From assembly GCA_963974215.1 (NCBI GenBank), contig CAXBBL010000008.1, forward strand, positions 124,001 to 188,000: a DNA stretch of 64,000 bases. Direction: 5' to 3'. The notes below the pieces were generated by a model that was not told the DNA's origin, ran no database searches, and saw only the letters and a list, made by a program, of their open reading frames with translations. The translations under genes were made by a program, and so were the position numbers. Shown here in pieces: positions 8,246 through 18,253 of this stretch. Source of the stretch: Croceimicrobium sp963974215 (GTDB lineage: Bacteria; Bacteroidota; Bacteroidia; Flavobacteriales; Schleiferiaceae). Each line of letters begins with the position of its first letter. Within the stretch, counting starts at the first letter, position 1.

Positions 8246-11200
8246 CTAGCCGCCGAGCGTGCCGTAATTTCTGGATGATACATATCTTCAACTTCAAAGG
8301 CGGGTAAGTAATATTTGCCCGCGTAGGTAGCGTTTAAACGTAATTTGAAACTTTGCTTTTTAGAATTCTGTAAACTAAAAAAGGTATAAATCCGATCATC
8401 ACGAATGTCGCGGTAATCAAAATTCGCTGTTCCTGATAAACCAGCTTGACTATTAGTAAGCACCTGCCAACCAGCAGGAATAAATTGCTTTAGGGCTAAA
8501 TCCTGATAAGCATTGACACTGCCCGTTTTGGTTACACTTACTTCCATTTCAAAATCGCTTCCCTGTTTAATATCAGTTGGGTCAAGCAACGAGCCGTTTA
8601 TATCGCGGAAAACGATTTCCATTTCCAATCCCTTATTATAAGATGGCTGCGCCGTACTTAAACTGGAGCCTTGCTGAGTTAGGCTTATAAAGAGCGGTTT
8701 GGGGCCCTTATTGCTTAGCTTCAAGGCGCCAGACTTATCTCGACCCGACTCTAAATCGTAGCGAATAAAACTATAGTTAGAATGGAAATCCTTTTTAAGA
8801 TCAGCCTTTTGTAGCGCCCATTCTAAGTAAGTATCTTTTTTAAGGTCGTCACCAAAAACCTGCAGAAGAGAGAGCATTGCGAAGGAAAGACTGTGGGTGG
8901 TGCGGTAACTTGCGTTATTCATCATCTTGGCCACCACTCTTCCTTGCTGAAGGGCTGCCGTTTTATTATTGAGGATATGCAAGCATAAAAGTTTAACCGA
9001 CTCATCCTTTAGGGCATTGCCGAAATAGCGGTAATCAGTGGAACTATATTCAAGATTTTCGGCGCGTTGGTAGATTATTTCGGCCGTTTGCTTTTGCCCA
9101 ATCACCGCATAGGCAGTCGCCAATTGATACAAGGCTTGCGGCGAAACCGCCAATTCTTTCAAACGATTCATGGCACCAATTTCGGGCTCATTGCTAAAGG
9201 CTAAAGTTAAAAGTCGGTAGGACTGCTCCATGTCGTTACTTATAATGCGCGGAGACGAACGATAGCTGGGCGCCCAAGAGCGTGCGGCAGATTTTTGATA
9301 GGATAACCAGCGCTTGAACATAGTGGGCGGTAATTCAAAACCCGCCTTTTTCGCTTCCATTAAGAAATGACCTACGTAGGAAGTAACATAGGCATTATAG
9401 CTGTGAGAACCGGAGTTTGGCCAATAACGGATCGCACCCGATGACATTTGTCTTTCGTATAATTTCTGCAAAGCAATGTCTACATTTTGCTTGCGATTTT
9501 TAAGCTGAGCTTCGCTTAAGTCCATAATTTCTGGGAGAAACAAGGAAGGGAAAACCGACGAAGTTATTTGCTCGGAACAGCCATAAGGATAGGAACTAAG
9601 ATAGTGTAAATGCTTTTCAATATTCAAACTTGGTACACTCGAAGCTTCAATATTTAAAAAGTTAGTTCCCTTTATTCCAAAAGGTTGATAATCGATAACG
9701 GTATCGCTATTGGCGGCAATAACAAACTGCTTGCTGCGGGTTTCTGGTAAATTAGGGATGCGCACTTTTAACTCCGTCTCATCATAAGATGATTCCCCCG
9801 TAGCGCTAACTTGAGATTTCAATTTCACCACTCCTCTCTCAGAAAGGACTTTCAATTTAAAATAGACAATCTCTTCGCCCGGTTCAGTAAAGGTCAATTG
9901 CTTCGAGCTAGAGCCCATAATTTGTACGGGACCTGTTTTCTGCAAATTGACTTTCACTGATTTAATCTTAGGATCGCTCACAAAAACGCTTACTGGCATG
10001 GTGATTTCATCTTCCGGACTGAGAATACGCGGTAGAGTATTCAATACCATCAAGGGTTTAGTAACCTTTATAGCTTTCTCTGCATTTCCATAAGATAGCT
10101 TAGTATTAGCGGCGACTACCATTAATTTAACCGAGCCAATATAATTTGGCAGCTTAATTTGATGCTTTTCCGTTTTACCCGCGCCCAATTTAAAAGGCCC
10201 GAGAAAACGCACCATGGGTTTGAAGCGATTCTGATTGGAATTTTCAGCATTCTTTAAAGCCTCATCACCACCAATTCCCATTACCTTTTGCAAGGCACCA
10301 CTATAGGCTCCCAAAACAGCTTCATACATATCCCAAGTGTTAACGCCATGCGCTTCTTTACCATAAAAATAAGGGTAAGGCTGCGGAGTTTTAAAGGCAG
10401 TGAGATTGAGTAAACCTTCATCCACAATGGCCAAAGTATATTCCATCGGCTGTCCATTTGCTTCGCTTATTTCCACCCATTCTTCCGTTTCTGGACGCCA
10501 ATCATCGCTGTGTTTAATCATGGGTTTTAATTCCTTTTGAGGGTTTTTAATACCGAGAGATGCAATGCCATAAAGCCGCATGGGACGGTCATTGGTTTTT
10601 TGAGCATGGGGCTGAATAAGATTGGCTTGCACATAAATATTAGGCGCCATGTCTTCACTTACTTTAAAGGAGAAGTTCTTCTTCTCTTCTTCTGAATTCA
10701 GCCAAAGCTTACGCATTACCTTATGGCTATTTTCAATACTCACCAAAATGCGTGCGCCAGGGCTTTCGGGGAATTTGATTTTAACTTCTTCGCCAATAGT
10801 ATACTCTTCCTTTTCGGCTGAAAAATTGAGAATATTTGAAGATGCCAATTCGGGTCTTTCACCCTTTCTGCCAGCCGGCCAATTAAACCACATAAAAGTA
10901 CTGCTGCAATGCCCGCCATCGGGATCGCAAACCCGCACTAAAAATCGACCCCAGTTGGGATAATCAATCTTAAATTGATGTTTGGCCACGCCATTAAAGC
11001 TCTTCAAAATAGCGCTGCTGTAGAGATAGGTCGCTTCGTTATCTACGTATCTACCTAAATTTTCGCCCCGAGAAGAATACCACCAATGCCAGTCTACCCG
11101 ATAAATCTTAAGTTCTAATCCATCTAGCGAAAGCGGCTTACCATTATAATCTACCGTTTTAATTTCCAGTTCATAATTGCGATCGGTTTCTAAAAAACCA

Positions 11201-13767
11201 CTGTTCTGTGCTTCTGGGGTTTTGATGCCAAGCAATGCTGGAAAAGGCGAGATCTTTTGCTGGAAATATTCAGTGCTAAAATCGCCACCGCCTTCGAAAG
11301 CTTTTGCTTCCACTTTCATGGAAATTAAAGATGGGGCTGCTTTAAAATTACCGAGCTCCAAAGCCAAACTCTGCTTACCCTGGCTATTCATTTCGCCTTC
11401 ATAAATGCGTTTGTTCTCCACATAGAAGTTGCGTGTACGATCGCTAAATTCAAAGCCTTTAAACTGCGGGAAAGGATTGTTTAAACTGTAAAATTTGGCA
11501 TCAAGCGTAAGCTTGGAGTTTTTAGCAGCTATGCCGGTTAACCAATTTATCTGCGATTCAATAAGTAGCTCACCATTATCTAAAAATTCTGTTTCCTCAC
11601 TAAAATTTAAATTAATCTTTAAGCGGTTGGGCTTTATGGTTTCCACCAAGATGCCTTTACTGAAGCTGCGGTCTCCGATCCGAACCGTGGCGGTATAAGT
11701 GCCCGTAATAGCAGAGGCTCTTGTTTTAGACTGAAAAGTATAAATGCTCTTTTCTGCTATGCTGGAAAGCTGTCTATCCACCAATTTATTTTGCGGATCA
11801 GTAAGGGTGAACTCGATCGGGTGCCCCAGAGCCAATGACTTTTCTTTGTCCTGCAGAATAAATCCTAAATAAAGACTATCGCCCGGTCTACGGACGCCAC
11901 GCTCTAAATAAATAAAGCCCTTCAAACCATTTTGAATCGACTCTCCTCCAACAGCAAAATTGCTCATAGGCAAGGATTCACCCGGCATTAATTTAAGGTA
12001 GGTTTTACTATTTTCATAAGATGCGACAGCCACAAAAGCCGGCTCTTTACAAGTGATACTCGCAAATCCTTGTTCATTACTTTCTCCGCTAGCTAACAGT
12101 CTTCCTTGAAAATTGTAGAGCTCCAGCTTAGCATTGCTTACCGATTGGGTGGTAATCAAATCACTTACCGTAAAGTCCCATTCGTCGTTTTCCCCTTTTT
12201 TTGCGATAAGTCCTAAATTACTTACCCAAATGTTGCGACTGAGGAAGTTGTTGGCATTATAATACGAGACGTGGCAAGGGTTATCTCTATGTTGCCAATT
12301 ATAACCTGGGGGATAGCGAAAACTATAATCGGAGCTATTGTATATATCGGAAGAATTTCCTTCGTAGTAATAATCGTCGTAGTAGTAATCGTCATAATAA
12401 TAGTCTTCCACTTCGTTTTCCGATTCTGTTTCGGCTTCTGTGGGACAATTGTATAAACTATACTCCTTTTTAAAGCTGAGCATGGCGCGGTAAACCGCTC
12501 CTTCTTCTGGTTTAAAATATTCAGAAAGGTCGAGGGCGAAATGCTGCCAATCGCTCGCTCCTTCAGAGCCCAGCTCAATTTTAGTTTCTAAAACTTTTTC
12601 GCCCACACGGTATAATTGATAGTCACCATCGTAGTTATTAACCTGCAAAAAGTTGATGATATTATTTTCATAGATCTTAATCAGTCGTAAATCAACCGCA
12701 TTAAGATTTATTGCTTTAAAGCTTAGATTTAAATTATCATTAATGGGCATAATATTACCCTCCTCTAAGAATACGATCGTCGGTTTTTCATTGGTAATTT
12801 TAAAATTCACTTCTTGAGTGAATTTCGACTTATAGCCAAGGATATTCTCTATTCCAGGAGAGATTTTCAATTTTTGCTCACCTGCTAAGTTTTCGGGCAG
12901 GTACACTCGAATGCTGGAATTATCCACTTCCAGTTTTAAGTCGCCTTGGCCCACTATGCTAATAATACCCTGTAAATCTTGGTCTTCTCGTAAAGGATCG
13001 GAGAAATTCAATTTTAACTGGGCGCTATTTTCTCCTTCTACAGTGTAGGATATATATTTAAAATCGTTGAGGGATGGCAGTTCGATGTTCTGATCTTCCA
13101 GCCCTTTATTAAATGGATGATCTTCGTTGAAGGTCACTTTTATATATAAGGCCTCTTCTTTACGAATCAAGCTATCAACAGTATAAAGATAAATTCCACC
13201 AAAGCCCTGCGACCAGCGTCCTGTAATAGTCTTATCATCCTTTTTTACCTGCAATAAGTCATTTAACTCTTGCATTTCACAGTAATCGGCCGCCTCAAAG
13301 TTGAGATACAAACTATAATACTGCATCTGTCCTACTGGCATGGCCTCTAAATGATAGTTTTGAAAAGCCACACCTTGTTTAATTGTTTTAAAACCAAAGG
13401 TGAATTCGGAGAGGGAATCCGGCACTTCAAAAAGTTTGGCTAGAGCAAGTTCGGCTGTATATACTTGATCTGATTTTAATAGCGATTTCGGGCTAAACTC
13501 TAAATGCCTTTTATCTCTTAAAATAAGGTCTCCCTCTAAATTTGGTGAAAATTCTAATAAAGACTCACTTAAGTTTTCACCTACTTTAAATTCACCAACA
13601 TCTTTATTAAAGTAAATATTAATGGTCGATTTTTTCGATATTAATCCTGCAGTATAAGAAGCTATGTAGGGACTGAATTTTTTATCGAAGGTGGGCACAT
13701 TCTCATCTGCCGAGGAGCAGGAAACAATAAAATAAAGGGCAGATAAAAAAAGGAACAGCTTTCTCAT
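8224..13767 (-). CDS. bacterial alpha-2-macroglobulin lipoprotein
   Basis: This 1847-residue protein starts with a lipoprotein signal (MRKLFLFLSALYFIVSC, lipobox Cys17) and is probably anchored in a membrane facing the periplasm. The MG-domain region is followed by a bait-like segment, then the thioester motif GCSEQ with Cys1397, an alpha-helical toroid (about 1370-1680) and a C-terminal receptor-like domain. The intact CxEQ indicates covalent trapping of proteases. It precedes pbpC in an overlapping pair, as in other Gram-negatives, so it probably guards the cell envelope. An unusual Tyr/Asp-rich insertion lies at residues 455-469. Start choice is supported by the lipobox. I saw no clear -7 box upstream. 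Confidence 0.95.
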   Translation of the reverse strand: MRKLFLFLSALYFIVSCSSADENVPTFDKKFSPYIASYTAGLISKKSTINIYFNKDVGEFKVGENLSESLLEFSPNLEGDLILRDKRHLEFSPKSLLKSDQVYTAELALAKLFEVPDSLSEFTFGFKTIKQGVAFQNYHLEAMPVGQMQYYSLYLNFEAADYCEMQELNDLLQVKKDDKTITGRWSQGFGGIYLYTVDSLIRKEEALYIKVTFNEDHPFNKGLEDQNIELPSLNDFKYISYTVEGENSAQLKLNFSDPLREDQDLQGIISIVGQGDLKLEVDNSSIRVYLPENLAGEQKLKISPGIENILGYKSKFTQEVNFKITNEKPTIVFLEEGNIMPINDNLNLSFKAINLNAVDLRLIKIYENNIINFLQVNNYDGDYQLYRVGEKVLETKIELGSEGASDWQHFALDLSEYFKPEEGAVYRAMLSFKKEYSLYNCPTEAETESENEVEDYYYDDYYYDDYYYEGNSSDIYNSSDYSFRYPPGYNWQHRDNPCHVSYYNANNFLSRNIWVSNLGLIAKKGENDEWDFTVSDLITTQSVSNAKLELYNFQGRLLASGESNEQGFASITCKEPAFVAVASYENSKTYLKLMPGESLPMSNFAVGGESIQNGLKGFIYLERGVRRPGDSLYLGFILQDKEKSLALGHPIEFTLTDPQNKLVDRQLSSIAEKSIYTFQSKTRASAITGTYTATVRIGDRSFSKGILVETIKPNRLKINLNFSEETEFLDNGELLIESQINWLTGIAAKNSKLTLDAKFYSLNNPFPQFKGFEFSDRTRNFYVENKRIYEGEMNSQGKQSLALELGNFKAAPSLISMKVEAKAFEGGGDFSTEYFQQKISPFPALLGIKTPEAQNSGFLETDRNYELEIKTVDYNGKPLSLDGLELKIYRVDWHWWYSSRGENLGRYVDNEATYLYSSAILKSFNGVAKHQFKIDYPNWGRFLVRVCDPDGGHCSSTFMWFNWPAGRKGERPELASSNILNFSAEKEEYTIGEEVKIKFPESPGARILVSIENSHKVMRKLWLNSEEEKKNFSFKVSEDMAPNIYVQANLIQPHAQKTNDRPMRLYGIASLGIKNPQKELKPMIKHSDDWRPETEEWVEISEANGQPMEYTLAIVDEGLLNLTAFKTPQPYPYFYGKEAHGVNTWDMYEAVLGAYSGALQKVMGIGGDEALKNAENSNQNRFKPMVRFLGPFKLGAGKTEKHQIKLPNYIGSVKLMVVAANTKLSYGNAEKAIKVTKPLMVLNTLPRILSPEDEITMPVSVFVSDPKIKSVKVNLQKTGPVQIMGSSSKQLTFTEPGEEIVYFKLKVLSERGVVKLKSQVSATGESSYDETELKVRIPNLPETRSKQFVIAANSDTVIDYQPFGIKGTNFLNIEASSVPSLNIEKHLHYLSSYPYGCSEQITSSVFPSLFLPEIMDLSEAQLKNRKQNVDIALQKLYERQMSSGAIRYWPNSGSHSYNAYVTSYVGHFLMEAKKAGFELPPTMFKRWLSYQKSAARSWAPSYRSSPRIISNDMEQSYRLLTLAFSNEPEIGAMNRLKELAVSPQALYQLATAYAVIGQKQTAEIIYQRAENLEYSSTDYRYFGNALKDESVKLLCLHILNNKTAALQQGRVVAKMMNNASYRTTHSLSFAMLSLLQVFGDDLKKDTYLEWALQKADLKKDFHSNYSFIRYDLESGRDKSGALKLSNKGPKPLFISLTQQGSSLSTAQPSYNKGLEMEIVFRDINGSLLDPTDIKQGSDFEMEVSVTKTGSVNAYQDLALKQFIPAGWQVLTNSQAGLSGTANFDYRDIRDDRIYTFFSLQNSKKQSFKLRLNATYAGKYYLPAFEVEDMYHPEITARSAARWVEIRP
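12361..12405 (-). repeat. tandem Tyr/Asp codon repeat inside the alpha-2-macroglobulin gene
   Basis: Fifteen codons encode DYYYDDYYYDDYYYE (residues 455-469 of the protein), three rounds of a 15-base unit of the type GACGATTACTACTAC. An acidic stretch precedes it (EAETESENEVE), and a Ser/Asn/Tyr-rich stretch with a Pro-containing segment follows. Confidence 0.8.
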
Positions 13768-13815
13768 TAGGCGGGATTATGATATGACTTTAGAAGGGCA
13801 TAAGTTATGTAATCC

Positions 13816-13849
13816 AAAAAAAAGCCCATCATTTAAATGACGGGCTTTT
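13816..13849 (-). terminator. rho-independent terminator of gyrB
   Basis: Minus-strand stem AGCCCGTCATTT / AAATGATGGGCT (one G-T type mismatch, no real loop beyond the AT centre) followed by a run of eight T. It lies between the gyrB stop and the start of the alpha-2-macroglobulin gene, so the two are separate units. T residues on the other side make it potentially bidirectional. Confidence 0.9.
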
Positions 13850-13876
13850 CGAAGAAATAGTATAAATTAAAATACT

Positions 13877-15820
13877 TTAAGCATCAATTTTAGCGTATTT
13901 CGCATTTTTCTCAATAAACTCGCGTCGTGGGGGAACGTCATCTCCCATTAACATGGAGAATACACGATCCGCTTCTGCGGCGCTATCGATGGTTACGCGA
14001 CGCATAGTTCTGCGCTCCGGATCCATAGTCGTTTCCCATAATTGCTCGGCATTCATTTCACCAAGACCTTTGTAACGTTGCACAGCCACCGAAGATTTAT
14101 TTTCCCCTCCCAGTTGGGCTATAAAACGATCACGTTGATCATCATTCCAAGCATATTCCTCTTTCTTACCTTTCTTAACTAAGTAAAGTGGAGGCGCCGC
14201 AATGTAAATATTACCCACCTCGATAAGCTCCTTCATATAACGGAAGAAGAAAGTTAGAATTAATGTTGCAATGTGACTACCATCCACATCGGCATCACAC
14301 ATGATAATGACTTTATGGTAACGTAACTTGGCCACGTTTAGAGCCTTGCTATCTTCTAAAGTTCCAATGCTTACCCCAAGAGCGGTAAACATGTTTTTAA
14401 TTTCCTCATTTTCAAAAACCTTGTGCTGCATGGCTTTCTCTACGTTAAGGATTTTACCCCTTAGCGGAAGAATAGCTTGAAAGTTTCGATCACGACCCTG
14501 TTTTGCTGTACCACCAGCCGAATCGCCCTCCACCAGGAATATCTCGCAAATGGCAGGATCCGTTTCCGAGCAGTCGGAAAGTTTACCAGGAAGACTAGTG
14601 CCTCCCATTACAGTTTTACGCTGAACCATTTCGCGGGCCTTCTTCGCGGCTACTCTAGCCTTAGCGGCGAGAATTACCTTTTGAACGATAATTTTCGCTT
14701 CATTCGGATTCTCTTCCAGGTAATTATTTAGCATTTCGCCTACGAGCTGATCTACTGCTCCCGAAACTTCGGAGTTACCCAGTTTAGTTTTGGTTTGTCC
14801 CTCAAACTGAGGTTCCATCACCTTAACAGAAATTACCGCGGTTAATCCTTCACGAAAGTCATCTCCACTCACTTCCACCTTTTCACGGGCCAACATACCA
14901 CTTTCGTCGGCGTATTTTTTTAGGGTACGCGTTAAAGCTCTGCGGAAGCCTGTAAGATGGGTACCACCTTCATGGGTATTAATATTATTCACATAAGAGT
15001 GAATATTTTCCGCATAGGAAGTATTGTAGTGCATTGCTACTTCCACAGGAATGTCGTTGCGTTCGCCTTCCATGCTTATTACCGATGGCATCAAAGTTTC
15101 ACGGTTCTGATCTATGAATTCAACAAATTCTTTTAGACCACCTTGACTATGAAACTCCTCGTATTTAGGCTTGTTTTCCTCATCCAGATCGCGTAAATCT
15201 GTTAAAGTAATACGAATACCTTTATTTAAGAACGATAACTCTCTTAAACGGGAAGCTAAAATATCGTATTGATATTCAGTAATTTGAAAGATGGTAGCAT
15301 CCGGTTTAAAGGTTACTACTGTACCTCTGATATCAGTAGTTCCTTCTTCCTTCAAAGGGTATTCTGGTACACCTTTGTGGAATATCTGGTGGAAATATTT
15401 TCCTTTGCGATGCACCTCAACTTTAAGATCATCTGAAAGGGCATTCACACAAGAAACCCCTACACCGTGTAATCCGCCCGAAACTTTATACGAATCCTTA
15501 TCGAATTTACCACCGGCATGAAGAACGGTCATTACCACCTCTACTGCTGAACGACCTTCTTTTTCGTGCATTTCGGTAGGAATACCCCTTCCGTTGTCCT
15601 GTACCCGAATTGAATTGTCTTCCAGAATAGTTACATTAATGGTATCGCAATGTCCTGCGAGGGCCTCATCAATGGAGTTATCTACCACTTCATAAACCAT
15701 GTGGTGTAGACCTTTCGAGCCTACATCACCAATATACATAGAAGGGCGTTTTCTTACCGCTTCTAATCCCTCCAGTACCTGAATGCTACTGGCGCCATAA
15801 TCTTTTTCTATTTCACTCAT
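13877..15820 (-). CDS. gyrB: DNA gyrase subunit B
   Basis: This 647-residue type IIA topoisomerase subunit provides the ATPase that drives negative supercoiling with GyrA. The GHKL ATPase features are present: VVDNSIDEALAG, DNGRGIP and GGLHGVGVSCVNALS. The transducer domain follows, then the Toprim domain with EGDSAGG and the metal-binding DADVDG, and the C-terminal QRYKGLGEMN motif. The length is that of the short form, without the large insertion seen in some Gammaproteobacteria. GyrB rather than ParE is supported by the ending and overall length. The gene stands alone, with a TATCTTTG box 32 bases upstream and its own terminator. Confidence 0.98.
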   Translation of the reverse strand: MSEIEKDYGASSIQVLEGLEAVRKRPSMYIGDVGSKGLHHMVYEVVDNSIDEALAGHCDTINVTILEDNSIRVQDNGRGIPTEMHEKEGRSAVEVVMTVLHAGGKFDKDSYKVSGGLHGVGVSCVNALSDDLKVEVHRKGKYFHQIFHKGVPEYPLKEEGTTDIRGTVVTFKPDATIFQITEYQYDILASRLRELSFLNKGIRITLTDLRDLDEENKPKYEEFHSQGGLKEFVEFIDQNRETLMPSVISMEGERNDIPVEVAMHYNTSYAENIHSYVNNINTHEGGTHLTGFRRALTRTLKKYADESGMLAREKVEVSGDDFREGLTAVISVKVMEPQFEGQTKTKLGNSEVSGAVDQLVGEMLNNYLEENPNEAKIIVQKVILAAKARVAAKKAREMVQRKTVMGGTSLPGKLSDCSETDPAICEIFLVEGDSAGGTAKQGRDRNFQAILPLRGKILNVEKAMQHKVFENEEIKNMFTALGVSIGTLEDSKALNVAKLRYHKVIIMCDADVDGSHIATLILTFFFRYMKELIEVGNIYIAAPPLYLVKKGKKEEYAWNDDQRDRFIAQLGGENKSSVAVQRYKGLGEMNAEQLWETTMDPERRTMRRVTIDSAAEADRVFSMLMGDDVPPRREFIEKNAKYAKIDA

Positions 15821-15852
15821 AATTATGCAGTTACGCTTATTGTGATAAGTCT

Positions 15853-15860
15853 CAAAGATA
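15853..15860 (-). promoter_or_regulatory. -7 box of gyrB promoter
   Basis: The minus strand reads TATCTTTG, a perfect TAnnTTTG, 32 bases upstream of the gyrB ATG. Confidence 0.65.
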
Positions 15861-15986
15861 GGGCTTTATCCGCACTTTAAAAGGCTTTTAACATGGCAAA
15901 TGCAGGGGTTTTCCACATGTTTTTAACATTCAGACAACATAAGTCTCTATTTTTTCTTTTTCTAACGAGATACTGCTTCTAAACCA

Positions 15987-16014
15987 TAAAAAAAGCCCGA
16001 GAAATTCTCGGGCT
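15987..16014 (-). terminator. rho-independent terminator of fabI
   Basis: Perfect 10-bp stem AGCCCGAGAA / TTCTCGGGCT, followed on the minus strand by T residues. It lies 22 bases after the fabI stop codon. Confidence 0.93.
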
Positions 16015-16035
16015 CCAATATTGAGTTTTGGTATT

Positions 16036-16854
16036 CTAGTCTTCTGTAGAAAACTTGTTCACTACTGAATCGCTCACTCCGGTACTGCTAAAGCCTCCAT
16101 CGTGAAATAGGTTTTGCATGGTTACCTTTCGGGTAAGATCTGAGAACATGCTGATCGCATAATCGGCACAATCTTCTGCCGTTGCATTGCCTAAAGGACT
16201 GATTTCGTGCGCATAATTAATAAAGCCATCAAATCCTTTTACGCCGCTACCCGCGGTAGTTGGTGTAGGCGATTGACTAATTGTGTTTACCCGTACTTTG
16301 TTGCGCACGCCCCAATGGTAACCAAAGCTTCTGGCGATACTTTCTAAATAAGCCTTATTATCGGCCATATCATTGTAATCGGGGAAAGTTCTTTGCGCGG
16401 CGATATAGGTTAAAGCTAAAATACTACCCCAATCGTTCATGGCTTCTTGTTTCCAAGCAGTTTGCATTATACGGTGAAAAGAAACGGCGGATACATCCCA
16501 GCCTTTCTCTAACCAGTCATAATTTAAATCGGTATAGTGCTTGCCTTTTCGCACGTTTACACTCATACCTATACTGTGAAGTATAAAGTCTAGTTTACCG
16601 CCCAATATCTCTTGCGATTGCGTAAATAGATTTTCTAAATCTTCCATACTAGTAGCATCAGCAGGAATAATTTCCGAGCCTGTACTAGCTGCTAAGTCAT
16701 TAATTTCTCCCATTCGCATGGCGATTGGGGCGTTGGTTAAAACAAATTTTGCTCCTTGAGCATGTGCTTTTTCAGCGATTTTCCAAGCGATAGAATCACG
16801 ATTTAGAGCACCGAAGATAATTCCTCGCTTTCCCGCTAGAAGGTTATTCGACAT
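16036..16854 (-). CDS. fabI: enoyl-[acyl-carrier-protein] reductase (NADH)
   Basis: This 272-residue short-chain dehydrogenase fold enzyme catalyses the last step of each fatty-acid elongation cycle. It begins with the NADH-binding region LLAGKRGIIFGALNRDSIAW. Mid-protein it has ILHSIGMS, and the active-site pair Tyr-x6-Lys lies in DYNDMADNKAYLES, spaced as in FabI. The substrate-loop region reads SQSPTPTTAGSGVKGF. Length and motifs are normal. It is monocistronic, with a TATTTTTG box 22 bases upstream and a perfect terminator downstream. Because FabI is the target of triclosan-type inhibitors, the gene is likely essential unless another ENR exists elsewhere. Confidence 0.97.
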   Translation of the reverse strand: MSNNLLAGKRGIIFGALNRDSIAWKIAEKAHAQGAKFVLTNAPIAMRMGEINDLAASTGSEIIPADATSMEDLENLFTQSQEILGGKLDFILHSIGMSVNVRKGKHYTDLNYDWLEKGWDVSAVSFHRIMQTAWKQEAMNDWGSILALTYIAAQRTFPDYNDMADNKAYLESIARSFGYHWGVRNKVRVNTISQSPTPTTAGSGVKGFDGFINYAHEISPLGNATAEDCADYAISMFSDLTRKVTMQNLFHDGGFSSTGVSDSVVNKFSTED

Positions 16855-16876
16855 AACGTTGTTTTAATTTGGTTGA

Positions 16877-16884
16877 CAAAAATA
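16877..16884 (-). promoter_or_regulatory. -7 box of fabI promoter
   Basis: The minus strand reads TATTTTTG, matching TAnnTTTG, 22 bases upstream of the fabI ATG. Confidence 0.5.
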
Positions 16885-16905
16885 GCTTTTCTAGTCTAGC
16901 TAAGC

Positions 16906-17724
16906 TTACTGCTCTGCTAAAAAGTCGCGTTCACTCGTCGTCAGCGATGCTTCTCCTTCTTGCTTCACTTTTTCTAAAATGCGATTTATTTCGATTTCCT
17001 TTTCTTTTTTACTGGCTCGATACTTATCGTCTATGGTCAGAGCTGCATCTTCCTTGGCAAAGGCACTGGAAAATAGCATGGGCTTAAAAAGGAAGACCAC
17101 TAAAATAACCAAAGCGGGAACTAAAATGTAAACAATCGTTAAAGTGCTTTTCTGTATAATGGATGGATCCAAAGCCAAACATATTAATAACCCAGAAATA
17201 GCGCCCCCTAAATGCGCTTCATGACCAATATTATCATTGTTTCGGCTCATACCATAGAAGGAGTAAGCAATAAAGCCTATCCCGTAAATCCAGGCAGGAA
17301 AGTAGAAAGGCAGAAAGATAAAGGCCAGCTCCATGTCGGGATAGATGATAATAGCCGCATAGATAATACCGCTTACCGCACCAGAAGCCCCTACGGCCCG
17401 ATACTCCAAATCATTACGATGAAGTAGCCAAGAGAGTAGGTTGCCCCCTAAAAGACTGACAATATAAACAATTACAAAGCCAATTAATCCCAAGTCTCTT
17501 TCTACCGCCCCAGCAAAAATGTAGAGGGAAAACATATTAAAGAAAAGATGCGACCAATCGACGTGAATGAAGGCAGAAGTGATCAAACGATAGTATTGTC
17601 CCGCATTGAGATCTCTAATTCGCAAAAGCAATCTCTCGAACCAATCTGGGTTTTGAAAAGCAAAATAACTAAGAAGAGCATTAAGTCCTAAAATAACCAG
17701 CCCGGCTGTTTCTAATCTATCCAT
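16906..17724 (-). CDS. rhomboid family intramembrane serine protease
   Basis: This 272-residue membrane protease has six predicted helices. It has the rhomboid L1 motif region HVDWSHLFFNMFSLYIFAG, the catalytic Ser in VGASGAVSG and the catalytic His in HEAHLGGAISG. After the last helix (about residue 210) a soluble, Lys/Glu-rich tail of about 60 residues runs to the end (KEKEIEINRILEKVKQEGEASL), a feature of many Bacteroidota rhomboids. It lies one base downstream of the DUF4199 gene on the same strand, so the two are surely co-transcribed. Substrates cannot be predicted from sequence. Confidence 0.94.
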   Translation of the reverse strand: MDRLETAGLVILGLNALLSYFAFQNPDWFERLLLRIRDLNAGQYYRLITSAFIHVDWSHLFFNMFSLYIFAGAVERDLGLIGFVIVYIVSLLGGNLLSWLLHRNDLEYRAVGASGAVSGIIYAAIIIYPDMELAFIFLPFYFPAWIYGIGFIAYSFYGMSRNNDNIGHEAHLGGAISGLLICLALDPSIIQKSTLTIVYILVPALVILVVFLFKPMLFSSAFAKEDAALTIDDKYRASKKEKEIEINRILEKVKQEGEASLTTSERDFLAEQ

Positions 17725-17725
17725 C

Positions 17726-18253
17726 TTACTTCTTTTTCAAAAATACGCCAAAGAGCAATCCTGCCAATAAGCTAACCATTAAGCCCACTGGGAAAATCTC
17801 ACTAAAAGTTAAGGCTAGGCGGTAAAAAGTATGGGTCTTATACATTTCCATCATGGGCGTTTCAAAAGCTAAACTTTGCTCTATTTCTTGCGCATCTGCC
17901 CCTGAGGCTTGCAAAGTATCTTGACGATATTCCATGTACTGATCGGCAAAGTCTGGTAAGTAATTGGCCAAAATAAACTCCCAGGCAATTAGATACATGA
18001 TCGAAGCTATAAGACTAATATACAGTCCGATTAGAAAGGATTTACCGAAGTTGATTTTCGAGTCAAAGAAACGTTTCGACAATTGTTGAACCGCGACAAA
18101 AATAAGCGCGAATGCCAGGGTCATCATAATAAAACCTCTGGTTTCGCCTCCGTCAAAATTCATAGCTTCGCCTTCGGCAGGTAGGCCTAAAAAAAGATTG
18201 AGGCTAACGATTAAGCCCGCAATAATTCCGTAAGTCCAAATAAGTTTACGCAT
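17726..18253 (-). CDS. DUF4199 domain membrane protein
   Basis: This 175-residue protein shows the DUF4199 layout: MRKLIWTYGIIAGLIVSLNL as first helix, then helices at about 40-58, 72-94 and 145-168, with a long charged loop of about 50 residues (YMEYRQDTLQASGADAQEIE) between helices 3 and 4. The family is common in Bacteroidota and has no established function. The stop codon is one base from the rhomboid start, which suggests a shared membrane-related role. No confident -7 box was found upstream. Confidence 0.85.
   Translation of the reverse strand: MRKLIWTYGIIAGLIVSLNLFLGLPAEGEAMNFDGGETRGFIMMTLAFALIFVAVQQLSKRFFDSKINFGKSFLIGLYISLIASIMYLIAWEFILANYLPDFADQYMEYRQDTLQASGADAQEIEQSLAFETPMMEMYKTHTFYRLALTFSEIFPVGLMVSLLAGLLFGVFLKKK

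Noticed and set aside
12222..12578. A 118-codon open frame and an opposite-strand frame of 61 codons over the Tyr/Asp repeat
   Set aside because: Both are low-complexity shadows (Ile/Thr/Val-rich) of the repetitive codons of the macroglobulin gene, which is clearly real.
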